Shown piece by piece: positions 42,369 through 51,337 of a stretch of 64,000 bases of DNA (positions are counted from its first letter, which is position 1; every line of letters begins with the position of its first letter). This stretch comes from an uncultured Bacilli bacterium (lineage in GTDB: Bacteria; Bacillota_I; Bacilli_A; RF39; UBA660): NCBI GenBank assembly GCA_934085585.1, contig CAKOHI010000005.1:1-64000 (forward strand), written 5' to 3'. Position numbers and translations under genes: made by a program. Below the pieces are notes generated by a model. That model was not told the DNA's origin. It did not search any database and saw only the letters and a list, made by a program, of their open reading frames with translations.

Positions 42369-42394
42369 GAAAATAAGCTTAATCCAATTAGAAT

Positions 42395-42862
42395 TTAAGC
42401 TATTTTTACTATTTTTATAGTATATCCACCATTAGGACTTGCAACTTCAACAGCATCTCCAGTTTTATGTTTAAGTAAAGCTATTCCTAACGGAGATTCA
42501 TTTGATATTTTATTTTCAAAAGGATCTGCTTCCATAGAACCAACAATTTTATATTCTTCTTCTTCACCATCATCATAACTAATTGTAACTACAGAACCTA
42601 AACTTACTTCATTTTTATTTTTATTATCAATAATTTCTGCATGTTCAAGTTTATATTCTAATTCTTGAATTTTAGCTTCAATGATAGCTTGTTCATTTCT
42701 AGCAGCATCATAATCAGCATTTTCAGATAAATCTCCTAAAGCTCTAGCTTCTTTTAAAGCTTTAATAACTTCTGGACGACGAACATTTTTAAGATCATTT
42801 AATTCATTTTCAGCTTCCAAAAATCCTTCCGCAGTCATTATAAATGTATTTTCTTTTTTCAT
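42395..42862 (-). CDS. greA: transcription elongation factor GreA
   Basis: Rescues backtracked RNA polymerase by stimulating transcript cleavage; 155 aa, standard length. The N-terminal coiled-coil hairpin carries the acidic tip region (ALKEARALGDLSENADYDAA). The C-terminal FKBP-like domain has ISNESPLGIALLKHKTGD. The start is the ATG at 42860-42862, 10 bases after AGGAG; a TTG three codons upstream is too close to that site. It closes the conserved mltG-trmR-trhP cluster, though the udk gene usually between is absent. Confidence 0.97.
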   Translation of the reverse strand: MKKENTFIMTAEGFLEAENELNDLKNVRRPEVIKALKEARALGDLSENADYDAARNEQAIIEAKIQELEYKLEHAEIIDNKNKNEVSLGSVVTISYDDGEEEEYKIVGSMEADPFENKISNESPLGIALLKHKTGDAVEVASPNGGYTIKIVKIA

Positions 42863-42908
42863 TAAAATCAATCTCCTTTTTTATTTCAATTTACAGTTCA
42901 TAATCATA

Positions 42909-44096
42909 CTATAAAACTTCCAATTTGTCAAATACTTTTAACCTCATCATATCATTTACATGTAGTTTATCATCCACTTTCATTTTTATAATACTCTTCG
43001 GATGTCTACATACTTCTATAATATTATCTTCATTATCATATATTGTATTAATTTTATAATCAAATGTTTCATGTTTTGGTCCAAAAAATTGCACAATTTG
43101 ACCACTCTCAAAATAATTTCTAACTTCAATTGTTGCTAATTTTTCTACTTCATCATAATCTATAACTAAACCTAAAAAATCTTGATTTGATACTTCCGTT
43201 CTTCCATTCCAATACTCTTCATTTACTCCAGGTAATTTATCATAAAATTGCGGAGTTGATTCTCTATTTGCACAACGATTTAATATTTTTAAATAATAAT
43301 CTTCCAAATTTTTAGTTAAAGTACCATTTAATGCTGCATCAATCATTCTTCTATAACACAAAAGTACTGTAGAAACATAGTAAATCGAACGCATTCTTCC
43401 TTCAATTTTAAATGAAGAAATTCCTAAATCTATTTGATCTTTTATAAATGGCACCATATTTAAATCTTTAGGCATAATAGTTAAATTTGGTTTATCTTCT
43501 ACTAAAAACTCCCATCGACATACTTGAGCACATCCCCCACGATTAGAATCTCTATTTGTCATATAATTTGATAAAACACATTTACCACTAAAAGAAGTAC
43601 ACATTGCTCCATGAATAAATGTTTCAATTTCAACACCTGTTTTAGCAATATTAACTATATCATCCCTAGATGCCTCACGTGCCAAAACTACTCTCGTAAC
43701 TCCAAGTTTTTGCCAAAATGCTACAGCTCTACTATTTAAAGTACTAGCTTGCGTAGATAAACATACACTAAAATGCAATTTAAGTTCTTGACACATTTTT
43801 ATTACTACTATATCACTAGCTATAACGCCATCAATATTTATACTATCTAAATATTTTAAATATTCTCCTAAACCCTCCAAATTTTCTTCATGAAATACAA
43901 TATTAACAGTTACATATATTTTTTTATTTAAACTATGAGCAAAATCACTTGCTTCTTTTAATTCATCTAAACTAAAATTCTTTGCATTGGCTCTTAAACT
44001 AAAGTTTTGTCCTCCACAATAAATTGCATCTGCTCCATAAAGATAAGCAAATTTCATTTTTAAAAAATCCCCAGCTGGTGCAAGTAATTCAGTCAT
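42909..44096 (-). CDS. U32 family tRNA hydroxylation protein TrhP2-like (YrrO)
   Basis: A 395-residue U32 protein. Members of this branch make 5-hydroxyuridine at position 34 of tRNA with prephenate as oxygen-related donor; annotation as peptidase is historical. The signature region ETFIHGAMCTSFSGKCVLSNY and the Cys cluster (RGGCAQVCRWEF) are present, as is the start ELLAPAGDFLKMKFAYLYGADAIY. Cys residues suitable for an iron-sulfur cluster are spaced as in the family. It overlaps the YrrN-like gene by 8 bases and lies between it and greA, the Bacillus order. Confidence 0.9.
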   Translation of the reverse strand: MTELLAPAGDFLKMKFAYLYGADAIYCGGQNFSLRANAKNFSLDELKEASDFAHSLNKKIYVTVNIVFHEENLEGLGEYLKYLDSINIDGVIASDIVVIKMCQELKLHFSVCLSTQASTLNSRAVAFWQKLGVTRVVLAREASRDDIVNIAKTGVEIETFIHGAMCTSFSGKCVLSNYMTNRDSNRGGCAQVCRWEFLVEDKPNLTIMPKDLNMVPFIKDQIDLGISSFKIEGRMRSIYYVSTVLLCYRRMIDAALNGTLTKNLEDYYLKILNRCANRESTPQFYDKLPGVNEEYWNGRTEVSNQDFLGLVIDYDEVEKLATIEVRNYFESGQIVQFFGPKHETFDYKINTIYDNEDNIIEVCRHPKSIIKMKVDDKLHVNDMMRLKVFDKLEVL

Positions 44097-44850
44097 CTAA
44101 ATCACCTACCTTATAAACAGTTTTCTTATCTAGAAATATTCTACTTGATAAAACACTACTTAAATCATTACGTAATACTTTACTTATATTATTTATATCT
44201 AAAAGTATTGGATCATACCAAAAATATAATACGTTTTCTAAATCCAGTAAACTTGTTCCATCATAATATGGATAAGCATAAAATTTAGTACCATAATCTG
44301 ATTCAATTACTTTAAAATATTTATCATTAATATTTGCATCAATTACTTCCTTTTTTTCTAAATTATGATATATATTATAATTATTTAAAAGATTTCTTCT
44401 CGAATACATAAGTCCTTTTAAACCAAATACCATAACTACAACTTTTTTATTAACTTTCTTTATTACTTCTCTAATTTCTTCTTCAGATAAATCACTTGAT
44501 ACTACAATACTATCTACATATTCTAAATAACAATTAATAGATTCACTATTATTAGCAATATGATCAAGCATTAATATTTTAGTTATATTCATATCTTTAA
44601 CAATATCAATTATTCCTAAATCATCAAACATTATCCCTTTTATATTACTATTTTTTATTATTTTTTCTAAACTCTTTAATTCACTATCATTAAGTATTCT
44701 ATTTACTAATAAAAAATCATCAATTTGTTCTATATCAAAATATTCTTCATACCCTACGGAAAAAAATCGAAGAGGATAAACTAGTGTTACATCCTCTTTT
44801 TTTAAATTATTTATATAATCCTTATTAGTAACAGTTACTAATTTATTCAT
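44089..44850 (-). CDS. U32-like partner protein TrhP1-like (YrrN)
   Basis: A 253-residue divergent U32-like protein upstream of the TrhP2-like gene. It has the alpha/beta pattern with VVVMVFGLKGLMYSRRNLLNNY, where U32 proteins have the G-x-x-x-M-x-x-x-x-x-C region; the Cys is missing. Bacillus subtilis YrrN is similarly shorter than YrrO, and the pair is required for 5-hydroxyuridine formation in tRNA. The identity rests on gene order plus weak motif match. It overlaps trmR by 8 bases. Confidence 0.75.
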   Translation of the reverse strand: MNKLVTVTNKDYINNLKKEDVTLVYPLRFFSVGYEEYFDIEQIDDFLLVNRILNDSELKSLEKIIKNSNIKGIMFDDLGIIDIVKDMNITKILMLDHIANNSESINCYLEYVDSIVVSSDLSEEEIREVIKKVNKKVVVMVFGLKGLMYSRRNLLNNYNIYHNLEKKEVIDANINDKYFKVIESDYGTKFYAYPYYDGTSLLDLENVLYFWYDPILLDINNISKVLRNDLSSVLSSRIFLDKKTVYKVGDLDD

Positions 44851-45436
44851 GTTTCCATGTACTTACTGAAAGTCCATCACCAACATCATAAAACTTGGTA
44901 TCAAATTCAGTATTATCCTTTAAAAACTCAATATAATTTTCGATTTTTTCCACTAAACTTTTTAAGTTTCCTTTATCTAATTTACTAGATTCTCCGACAT
45001 ATCCATGAAATTTGATATTATCAGTTATAATAGTTCCATTCAGATTTAAGAAATTTTTATATTTTTCAAAGAATTTAATATATTGTCCTTTTGCGGCATC
45101 AATAAAAATTAAATCATATTTTAAATCTTCTGATAAATTTAATTCTAAAGCATCTTGATATACAACATTTATTTTCTTTTCCATACCACATTTTTTAACG
45201 TTTTTTAAACATTCCATATATCTGGTTTCATCTCTTTCAATCGTGGTAACTACACATTCTGGTGTACTTGATGCCATAAGTATTGCTGAATACCCAATAG
45301 CACTTCCAATTTCTAATACACTTTTAATATTATTTTCTTTTATGTATTTCATTATAAATGCAATAGATTTCTTTTCAATGATAGGTACATTCTTTTCATT
45401 AGCATACCTTTCCATTTCAATTATTTGTTCTTTCAA
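44843..45436 (-). CDS. trmR: tRNA 5-hydroxyuridine methyltransferase (YrrM)
   Basis: SAM-dependent O-methyltransferase of 197 aa that turns 5-hydroxyuridine at the wobble position into 5-methoxyuridine. The SAM motif is SVLEIGSAIGYSAILMA; YDLIFIDAAKGQYIKFFE follows, with the metal-site Asp, and TIITDNIKFHGYV after it. Its neighbours are the two U32 proteins that make its substrate, so the three genes form one modification pathway. It sits 12 bases after mltG. Confidence 0.92.
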   Translation of the reverse strand: MKEQIIEMERYANEKNVPIIEKKSIAFIMKYIKENNIKSVLEIGSAIGYSAILMASSTPECVVTTIERDETRYMECLKNVKKCGMEKKINVVYQDALELNLSEDLKYDLIFIDAAKGQYIKFFEKYKNFLNLNGTIITDNIKFHGYVGESSKLDKGNLKSLVEKIENYIEFLKDNTEFDTKFYDVGDGLSVSTWKHE

Positions 45437-45448
45437 CTTAATTCACCT

Positions 45449-46498
45449 TTACTTTATATATTTTTTTACTAATTCATTAAATCCATTTTCATCTTTAGCA
45501 AAATATACATCACCTGAAGTAATATCTGCAACAAAATATAAATAATCTGTATCTGCTGGATTTAGTGCTGCTTTAATACTTTCTAATGATGGATTACATA
45601 TTGGCCCAATCGGAAGTCCAATAAATGTAACAACTCTAGTATTATAAGGGTTTTTGTCATTTAAGTCAACTGCAAGTAATTTTTCCCTCATATCTTTTTG
45701 AACCCCATAATAACTAGTTACATCCATTCCTAAACTCATATTTTCTTCTAATCTTTTATAAATTACTTGACTAACCATTCTTCTATCTTCACTTTTATTT
45801 GCTTCTTTTTCAATTATACTAGCCATAGTTAATACTTCATGAACACTAAACTTACTAGAATCTAATTCATCTTTTATAGAATCTAATTTTTCTTTAGTAA
45901 CATTTAACATTTTTCTTATTACTTGATCTATTGTTGTATCTTTATAAAAGTCATATGTTTCAGGAAATAAATATCCTTCTAAAGCAAAATAAATATCATC
46001 ATCTAATATATCATCAGTTAAAAACCAATAATCAGCAATTAAACCTTTTAAAAATGCTTTATCATTTACATCTTTAATACTTTTTTCATAATCCAAATTT
46101 GTTTCATCACATATTAATTTAAGATATTCTTTTAGTGTTACTCCTTCTTTTAATGTAATTCTTGAACTATCTTTATATTTTTTTATTACATCACCTGTAT
46201 TTAATGATTTTATAATATCACTCGTAGACATATCTCTACTAAAGTTATAAGATCCAGCTTGTAAATTCTTACTTCCAGATAATATAACATACAAAATCGT
46301 CGCATATTTACTTCTAATTAATTTAGCATCTTTCAAATTATTTATAATCTTTTCTTTTCCATCACCTTTTTCTACTATAAATGTAACTTCTTTATTACTT
46401 CTTCCAACCGGCGATAAAAGAATTAAATATGTTACTACAAATAAAACAATAACTCCCAATATTATTCCTAAAATAATAAATAACTTTTTATTTTTCAT
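45449..46498 (-). CDS. mltG: endolytic murein transglycosylase
   Basis: Cuts nascent peptidoglycan strands at the membrane, setting glycan length. About 350 aa with an N-terminal membrane anchor (LFIILGIILGVIVLFVVTYLI), a LysM-like segment and the YceG catalytic domain. The catalytic Glu lies in LTMASIIEKEANKSEDRRMV; the end motif is YNTRVVTFIGLPIGPICNPSLESIKAALNP, split here by family numbering only. I take the ATG at 46496-46498 as the start; a GTG three codons earlier is 3 bases from the ribosome site. The start lies within the end of the DUF1292 gene. Confidence 0.95.
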   Translation of the reverse strand: MKNKKLFIILGIILGVIVLFVVTYLILLSPVGRSNKEVTFIVEKGDGKEKIINNLKDAKLIRSKYATILYVILSGSKNLQAGSYNFSRDMSTSDIIKSLNTGDVIKKYKDSSRITLKEGVTLKEYLKLICDETNLDYEKSIKDVNDKAFLKGLIADYWFLTDDILDDDIYFALEGYLFPETYDFYKDTTIDQVIRKMLNVTKEKLDSIKDELDSSKFSVHEVLTMASIIEKEANKSEDRRMVSQVIYKRLEENMSLGMDVTSYYGVQKDMREKLLAVDLNDKNPYNTRVVTFIGLPIGPICNPSLESIKAALNPADTDYLYFVADITSGDVYFAKDENGFNELVKKYIK

Positions 46499-46766
46499 GT
46501 TTTTCACTTACCTTCTTATTTACTAAATTTTGTACTTGAACAAAAATACTATCTAATACTTCTAGTTTATTTTGATCTTTAATAGGTAAAAGTACTTGTC
46601 TACCATCACAAAAACTATATGAAGCTGCATAACAAATGATATCTCCAATCTTATTAGTTTCATTTTTAGTATAAATCATATACTCTTCATCATCTGTTGC
46701 AACTTTTATAATTGGTTTATACTCTTTTTTCAACTCATCATTATCAATTACTATTTTATTTATCAT
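46488..46766 (-). CDS. DUF1292 family protein (YrzB-like)
   Basis: A 92-residue soluble protein with the DUF1292 pattern: acidic strands (IVIDNDELKKEYKPIIKVAT) and DDEEYMIYTKN, then KIGDIICYAASYSF and SIFVQVQNLVNKKV. It lies between ruvX and mltG, exactly as yrzB does in Bacillus, and overlaps both. Function unknown. Confidence 0.9.
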   Translation of the reverse strand: MINKIVIDNDELKKEYKPIIKVATDDEEYMIYTKNETNKIGDIICYAASYSFCDGRQVLLPIKDQNKLEVLDSIFVQVQNLVNKKVSEKHEK

Positions 46767-47178
46767 TTTTTAACCTCTTTAAATACATTTCTAATATTAA
46801 CACTGCAGATATAACATCTGTCTTTTTTTGCTTATTAATTTTTTTTAAACCATTATCTTTCATTATATTAATTGCTTCAACCGTTGTAAGTCTTTCATCT
46901 TCAAGTATTACTAGAACGCCTTCATTTTCAAGCATACTTTTAAAATTAATACTTCTTTGTGCTGCAAAACCTAAAGAATTATCCATATTTTTAGGAAGTC
47001 CTAAAACAACTTTAGATATATTCTTATCTTTTATTATTACCATTAATTTATTTAAAGCATCTTCATAATCTTCAGATTTAAATTTAATTAAAGTAAGTGG
47101 GCTTACTAGTGTATTAGTTTTATCACTAATGGCAACCCCTAAAGAAGTTGTTCCTAAATCAAGTCCTAAATATCTCAT
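46756..47178 (-). CDS. ruvX: Holliday junction resolvase-like/pre-16S rRNA nuclease YqgF
   Basis: RNase H-fold nuclease of 140 aa implicated in 16S rRNA 5' end processing. Motifs: YLGLDLGTTSLGVAISD with the first catalytic Asp, VVLGLPKNMDNSLG, and LEDERLTTVEA. A C-terminal KKTDVISAVLILEMYL with the last Asp is in place. The ATG shares one base with the ireB stop (TAATG). It is the second gene of the ireB-ruvX-DUF1292-mltG operon. Confidence 0.95.
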   Translation of the reverse strand: MRYLGLDLGTTSLGVAISDKTNTLVSPLTLIKFKSEDYEDALNKLMVIIKDKNISKVVLGLPKNMDNSLGFAAQRSINFKSMLENEGVLVILEDERLTTVEAINIMKDNGLKKINKQKKTDVISAVLILEMYLKRLKNDK

Positions 47179-47423
47179 TATCGCTCCAAATAAGCATTTA
47201 AAATTGCCATCATTACTTCGCTTCGATCAAATTGAGCAAGCTTTGCTCTCGAATGATTAAAAGTAGTAATATATTTATAATCTCCACTAATTAAATAGCC
47301 AACTAATTGATTTGTAGCATTATATCCTTTAAACTCTAATGCTTCAATTACTTCATTAATAGTCATCAATATTAATTCTTGTCTTAATTCTTTAACATTA
47401 AAGACAGTTGTTTTATTATCCAT
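47178..47423 (-). CDS. ireB: IreB family regulatory protein (YrzL)
   Basis: An 81-residue protein of the DUF965 family. In Enterococcus IreB is a substrate of the IreK kinase and a negative regulator of cephalosporin resistance. Conserved features are TVFNVKELRQELILMTINEV, GYNATNQLVGYLISGDYKYIT and RSEVMMAILNAYL. It usually follows alaS; here alaS is absent and a candidate RNA gene with a terminator lies upstream instead. It begins the conserved operon. Confidence 0.95.
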   Translation of the reverse strand: MDNKTTVFNVKELRQELILMTINEVIEALEFKGYNATNQLVGYLISGDYKYITTFNHSRAKLAQFDRSEVMMAILNAYLER

Positions 47424-47482
47424 TTACTTCACCCACTATCAAAATAATTTTACCAAAAATCAAAAAAAATTGCAATATAAAA

Positions 47483-47502
47483 GGATGAAGAAAACTTCAC
47501 CC
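47483..47502 (-). terminator. terminator ahead of ireB
   Basis: On the minus strand GGGTGAAG, loop TTTT, CTTCATCC, then TTTTATATT. It would end transcripts coming from the AAA ATPase gene or from the candidate RNA, insulating ireB. Confidence 0.75.
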
Positions 47503-47690
47503 AGTATAGAGGTTTATGGTACTCAAACATATTGTATTTGTTTATATTTTTAAAAGAAAACTTTAATACTTAATATTGTAGGAACTATAAGACTATAATA
47601 TATATTATAGAAAGGTTTGTAAAAGAGTTAATGATTAATAAACAAAAAACTTTCCCCTAAACCTCTACAACCCATTCTAACAATATAATG
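47483..47690 (-). ncRNA. candidate structured RNA, about 200 nt (6S-like layout)
   Basis: No gene fills 47424-47706. On the minus strand GTAGAGGTTTA near 47667 pairs with TAAACCTCTA ending at 47507, a closing stem about 150 bases apart. Inside, TTTGTTTAT pairs with ATAAACAAA, and CTATAATATATATTATAG is a perfect 18-base palindrome that would form the tip. A terminator hairpin (GGGTGAAG-TTTT-CTTCATCC, then TTTTATATT) follows at 47483-47502. A long rod with bulges and a terminator resembles 6S RNA, but I see no diagnostic bases that prove it. Confidence 0.5.
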
Positions 47691-47706
47691 TGAAATTTTT
47701 GTGAAA

Positions 47707-48573
47707 TTATAATGAAATATTATTATTTTCAAATTTTTCTTCATGGTCTTTAAAAAAATTATAATAAATTTTCATATTTTCCAAATCCCACCAATTTCTA
47801 GTTACAACAGGTATACTATCCAAATCATATATAGAGGTATCCTTCATTCCTAAAATAAATGGAGAATGCGTAGCAATGATAAACTGACAATTAAAGAATC
47901 TTGCTGATTCTTCCAAAAACTTTGTAAGTTTAAGTTGCATTTCTGCTGACATGCTATTTTCAGGTTCATCAAGTAAATATATTCCATTATCTTTAATTTC
48001 TGAAATAAAATACATTAATGCAGATTCCCCATTTGATTGTTCTAAAACATCTCTATTTAACATTCGTTCTCGTATAAATGATGCTGGACTCATTCTCTTT
48101 GCATCTACTTCATTTTTAATACTTTGATAATCATTTATATCTCTAATTTTTGTACTTTTACAATCAAAATATTCTTTTAATAACGCCTCTCTTTTATTAA
48201 ACATTCGATTATTAATTCTTTTTACATTATATATATAATCAAATACATCATCACTTTTAATAATTTTAATTTCATCAGGTACTTCATAAGTCATTTCATA
48301 AGAACAACAATTTACATAACTTTGAAACATTTCCCCACTACCATCATGACCTTTAGCCTTGAGTTTTTCTGCTATTATTTTTAATATCGTAGATTTTCCA
48401 GAACCATTACCACCATAAAGAATTGTAATATTAGAAAATTTTATTTTTTCCAAACCCTTATTTGGAAATATTCTAAATGGATATTGATTATGAAAATATG
48501 TTCTTCTTTCATTTATTAGTAAGCCACTTTCATAATCTTCATTTAACAAATTAAAATATTTTAAATAAACCAT
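47707..48573 (-). CDS. AAA/ABC-type ATPase, 288 aa
   Basis: Single-domain ABC-like ATPase of the AAA_21/AAA_23 kind. Walker A is GGNGSGKST (residues 54-62), signature QSNGESALMYF, Walker B GIYLLDEPENSMS and H-loop IIATHSPFIL. There is no membrane part and no coiled-coil insert, only a variable middle with DAKRMSPASFI. Such ATPases serve as stand-alone regulators or as the ATPase half of defence and toxin pairs. No nuclease partner lies beside it, so a defence role is not supported. The start is the ATG at 48571-48573, after AGGTGGTTGTG. Confidence 0.88.
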   Translation of the reverse strand: MVYLKYFNLLNEDYESGLLINERRTYFHNQYPFRIFPNKGLEKIKFSNITILYGGNGSGKSTILKIIAEKLKAKGHDGSGEMFQSYVNCCSYEMTYEVPDEIKIIKSDDVFDYIYNVKRINNRMFNKREALLKEYFDCKSTKIRDINDYQSIKNEVDAKRMSPASFIRERMLNRDVLEQSNGESALMYFISEIKDNGIYLLDEPENSMSAEMQLKLTKFLEESARFFNCQFIIATHSPFILGMKDTSIYDLDSIPVVTRNWWDLENMKIYYNFFKDHEEKFENNNISL

Positions 48574-48640
48574 CACAACCACCTACATTAATAATATCAT
48601 AAGCCAAAACAAAAAGCAAACATTTATTTGCAAACATTTG

Positions 48641-49066
48641 CTATTCATAAATTATGCCATTTAAATATTTTTCAACCACAACTTTGCTAGGCTTATACAT
48701 ATTTTCAGGTAAATTATTAATATCAAACCATTTCCATTCCAAGATAGTTTCTGGTTCCATAGCTTTAATTTCACCTTCATAAGAACTAACTAAAAACCCT
48801 GCCGTAACATAATGAGCTGTATCAGTCATATCATCAGATACACAAATAAGTTTTAAATCTTTAGCAATTAAACTAGTTTCTTCTTCCAATTCTCTTTTGG
48901 CAGCATCTACTAGTTTTTCCATAAATTCAACTTTACCACCAGGCATAGTCCATGTACCTTCTCCCTTAAGTTCACTCGAAGCTTTCACTTTATCAGGATT
49001 ACGAAGGCCAAGTAACACCTTATTATCCTTTAATATCATAACACCAACACCTAATCCAGGTTTCAT
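48641..49066 (-). CDS. Nudix hydrolase (MutT-like), 141 aa
   Basis: Hydrolyses nucleoside diphosphate derivatives. The Nudix box runs from G44 (GKVEFME ... AAKRELEEETSL). Glu and Arg positions are intact, but the last Gly of the box is Ser65. The start and end regions (PGLGVGVMILKDNKVLLGLR, TILEWKWFDINNLPENM) match MutT/dCTP-pyrophosphatase-like enzymes. Substrate unknown. GGAGATGATT precedes the ATG. Confidence 0.92.
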   Translation of the reverse strand: MKPGLGVGVMILKDNKVLLGLRNPDKVKASSELKGEGTWTMPGGKVEFMEKLVDAAKRELEEETSLIAKDLKLICVSDDMTDTAHYVTAGFLVSSYEGEIKAMEPETILEWKWFDINNLPENMYKPSKVVVEKYLNGIIYE

Positions 49067-49116
49067 ATAATCATCTCCACAAACAATATAACATAAAAAT
49101 TTAAAAACTCATAATT

Positions 49117-50058
49117 TTAGTTTCGAGTAATTTGTTTTTTTCTTAATAATTTCAATCTTTCTCCATTTACCAAAGGATTTAAATCCCTAATTTTAACATT
49201 AGACGCATTCATATCTTTTACATCTTTTTTTCTTTTTGTTGTAAATTCTATAATTAACTCTTTTAAATACAAATCATTAGCCTCTTCAAGTATATTAAAC
49301 AGTTTCTTTTCATTTAATTTATATAAATCATCATAACAAATAATATCCATATCAATTGCATATTTAGTTATTTTAGCAAGTAACTCCATCATATAATAAT
49401 CTTCTTTTGAATGACAATATAAATCTATACTTTCACTTACCATCAATACTAATTTAGCAACATTCAAAGAATTAAAACCAATTTCTAATTCTTCACTTTC
49501 ATTTTTAAACAATTTCATTGCCATAACTATATTTTTAATATCATCTTTTGAAATATTTTTAGTCCACCCAATACCAGTCAAGACAACTCCATCTATTCTA
49601 TCTGCACACACTTTAGGTCTATCATTATCAACTATACTATATTTTTTAAAATCAACAATATCCCTTAAATCTATACCATCTTCTTCTAAACAATGACATA
49701 GCCAAGTATCATTTCTAATGACAAATTCAGTATATTCTTCTGTAGTTTCTTGTTTTTCATGATCACTGTTCATATAATCAATAACATGAGAAAAACATGG
49801 TGTTGCTATATCATGAAATAATCCTGCTATCGTAGCTTTTTTATCATGAGTTAGTTTATAAACAATTAAAGCTACAGTTAAAGAATGATCATATCTACTT
49901 ATATATTCTCTAAAATCATAAATATCTTTTGAAGCATAATCCATACCACAAAAATAACCTACATCTTTAAGTCTAATTAATGATGGACAATTTAAATATT
50001 TTACAATAAATTCTGGCATATCAGAATAACCTAATAACTCCAAATAATATTTTAGCAT
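49117..50058 (-). CDS. HD-domain phosphohydrolase, 313 aa
   Basis: The metal-binding HD pattern is visible: RYDHS (H58), GLFHDIATP (H82, D83), then SHVID and a later CADRIDG. The fold resembles dNTPase-like (deoxyguanosine triphosphatase) enzymes, which often carry exactly this R-Y-x-H-S ... H-D-x-x-x-P-x-x-H arrangement. The remaining C-terminal half is helical. TGGAGGTTTTGAA precedes the ATG. Substrate unknown. It is one of several nucleotide-acting genes in this stretch. Confidence 0.85.
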   Translation of the reverse strand: MLKYYLELLGYSDMPEFIVKYLNCPSLIRLKDVGYFCGMDYASKDIYDFREYISRYDHSLTVALIVYKLTHDKKATIAGLFHDIATPCFSHVIDYMNSDHEKQETTEEYTEFVIRNDTWLCHCLEEDGIDLRDIVDFKKYSIVDNDRPKVCADRIDGVVLTGIGWTKNISKDDIKNIVMAMKLFKNESEELEIGFNSLNVAKLVLMVSESIDLYCHSKEDYYMMELLAKITKYAIDMDIICYDDLYKLNEKKLFNILEEANDLYLKELIIEFTTKRKKDVKDMNASNVKIRDLNPLVNGERLKLLRKKQITRN

Positions 50059-50127
50059 TTCAAAACCTCCACTTGCTTAACTCTTTCAAATATTATATCA
50101 GTACACATAGCATTAATCAACTAAATA

Positions 50128-51219
50128 TCAAAAAGTCTTTTCAATATTTTCTAAAAATTCATTTAATGATTTATACCAATCAAACATATTTGATTTTTTA
50201 TTAGAATATTTTTCTAATTCTCCATCATTATAATTCTTATTATTTTCTTTCCATCTTTCAACACATCTCTTATAACAATTATCTATACTTGTTCTTATTA
50301 CAATTAACTTTCCCTTTAAAATAGAATAATCTCTAATATTTCTAAATTGAGCTGAATCTATCACAATAGTTTTATTTATATCTTTAAAATAATCTAATAT
50401 ATTTAAATAAAATTCATCAAAATTATTAATCATATAATCTTTTTCTTTATCTTTAAAAAGATTCCTTAATTCTAAAATATATTTATTATTAACATTTCCT
50501 TTTTCAAAAACTAAATCTGTATCAATAACAATATAATTATCATCATTTAAATACTTATTTACATATATAGATTTACCAGAACCTGATTCTCCGGTTACAT
50601 TTATCACTTTATCATTACTTAAATATTTAATAAATGTGTCTTTATCTACAAACCTACTTATTAACAAATCAGATTTAACTTCATATAAATAGTCTTCAAT
50701 TTCTTTAACAAGACCATTCACATCTTTTCGATCATTTTTATTGCCATGTGAAATAAAATCATTCCATTCTTCTAAAACCTCATTTATATTATCTTTATTT
50801 ATTTTATCTTTAAATATAGCATAAGCAGTCTTTTTATAATTCATAATACTAACAACAGCTAATGCTTTATAATAAGATTTTTCAGGTATTTTAGATATTT
50901 GATAAAAATGTAGTGCTAAATCATCATCTACTTTCTTTGGATTATTAATAATAATTTTATTAGTTCTATATATTGTAGTGGCTCCATCAAGTCTTATATT
51001 TTGGGCATCATCAGGAACAATTACATCATAAATTGTATCACCACGATGAAGCCACCTTAAAATACATTCTTCACTACAATAATTAAATCCACCAAAATCT
51101 TTACCATTTTTAGCATTTGGATTCCAGTTATTTGCTACGTTCACTTCACCTATTTTATATTCAAAGCATTTATCAGCACCACTTGTTAAATTAAACATTA
51201 CTTTTACAAACTTTTCCAT
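50128..51219 (-). CDS. two-domain protein: unknown N-terminal domain fused to a P-loop kinase, 363 aa
   Basis: Residues 1-110 form an unrecognised domain with FGGFNYCSEECILRWLHRGD then TIYDVIVPDDAQ. Residues 110-200 are helical. From residue 205 a P-loop kinase follows: Walker A GESGSGKS (210-217), VIDTDLVF, and IVIDSAQFR near 295, ending with a variable helical tail. It resembles zeta-toxin- or nucleoside-kinase-like folds but has no clear assignment. The kinase may modify a nucleotide or sugar; the fusion suggests the first domain binds the substrate or senses it. TGGGAGTGTAA precedes the ATG. Function unknown. Confidence 0.8.
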   Translation of the reverse strand: MEKFVKVMFNLTSGADKCFEYKIGEVNVANNWNPNAKNGKDFGGFNYCSEECILRWLHRGDTIYDVIVPDDAQNIRLDGATTIYRTNKIIINNPKKVDDDLALHFYQISKIPEKSYYKALAVVSIMNYKKTAYAIFKDKINKDNINEVLEEWNDFISHGNKNDRKDVNGLVKEIEDYLYEVKSDLLISRFVDKDTFIKYLSNDKVINVTGESGSGKSIYVNKYLNDDNYIVIDTDLVFEKGNVNNKYILELRNLFKDKEKDYMINNFDEFYLNILDYFKDINKTIVIDSAQFRNIRDYSILKGKLIVIRTSIDNCYKRCVERWKENNKNYNDGELEKYSNKKSNMFDWYKSLNEFLENIEKTF

Positions 51220-51337
51220 TTTACACTCCCATTCACTAGAATTAATTTCATTATTTTCTTATTACTTTTCCATCCAAATTACAAATATAACCATTAAAAA
51301 ATCATCTTTCAAATTTTTTAACATTTCATCATTATTT

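Noticed and set aside
47707..50058. AAA ATPase plus neighbours as an antiphage defence system
   Set aside because: No nuclease, reverse transcriptase or other effector partner is beside the ATPase, and the neighbours look like separate small hydrolases.
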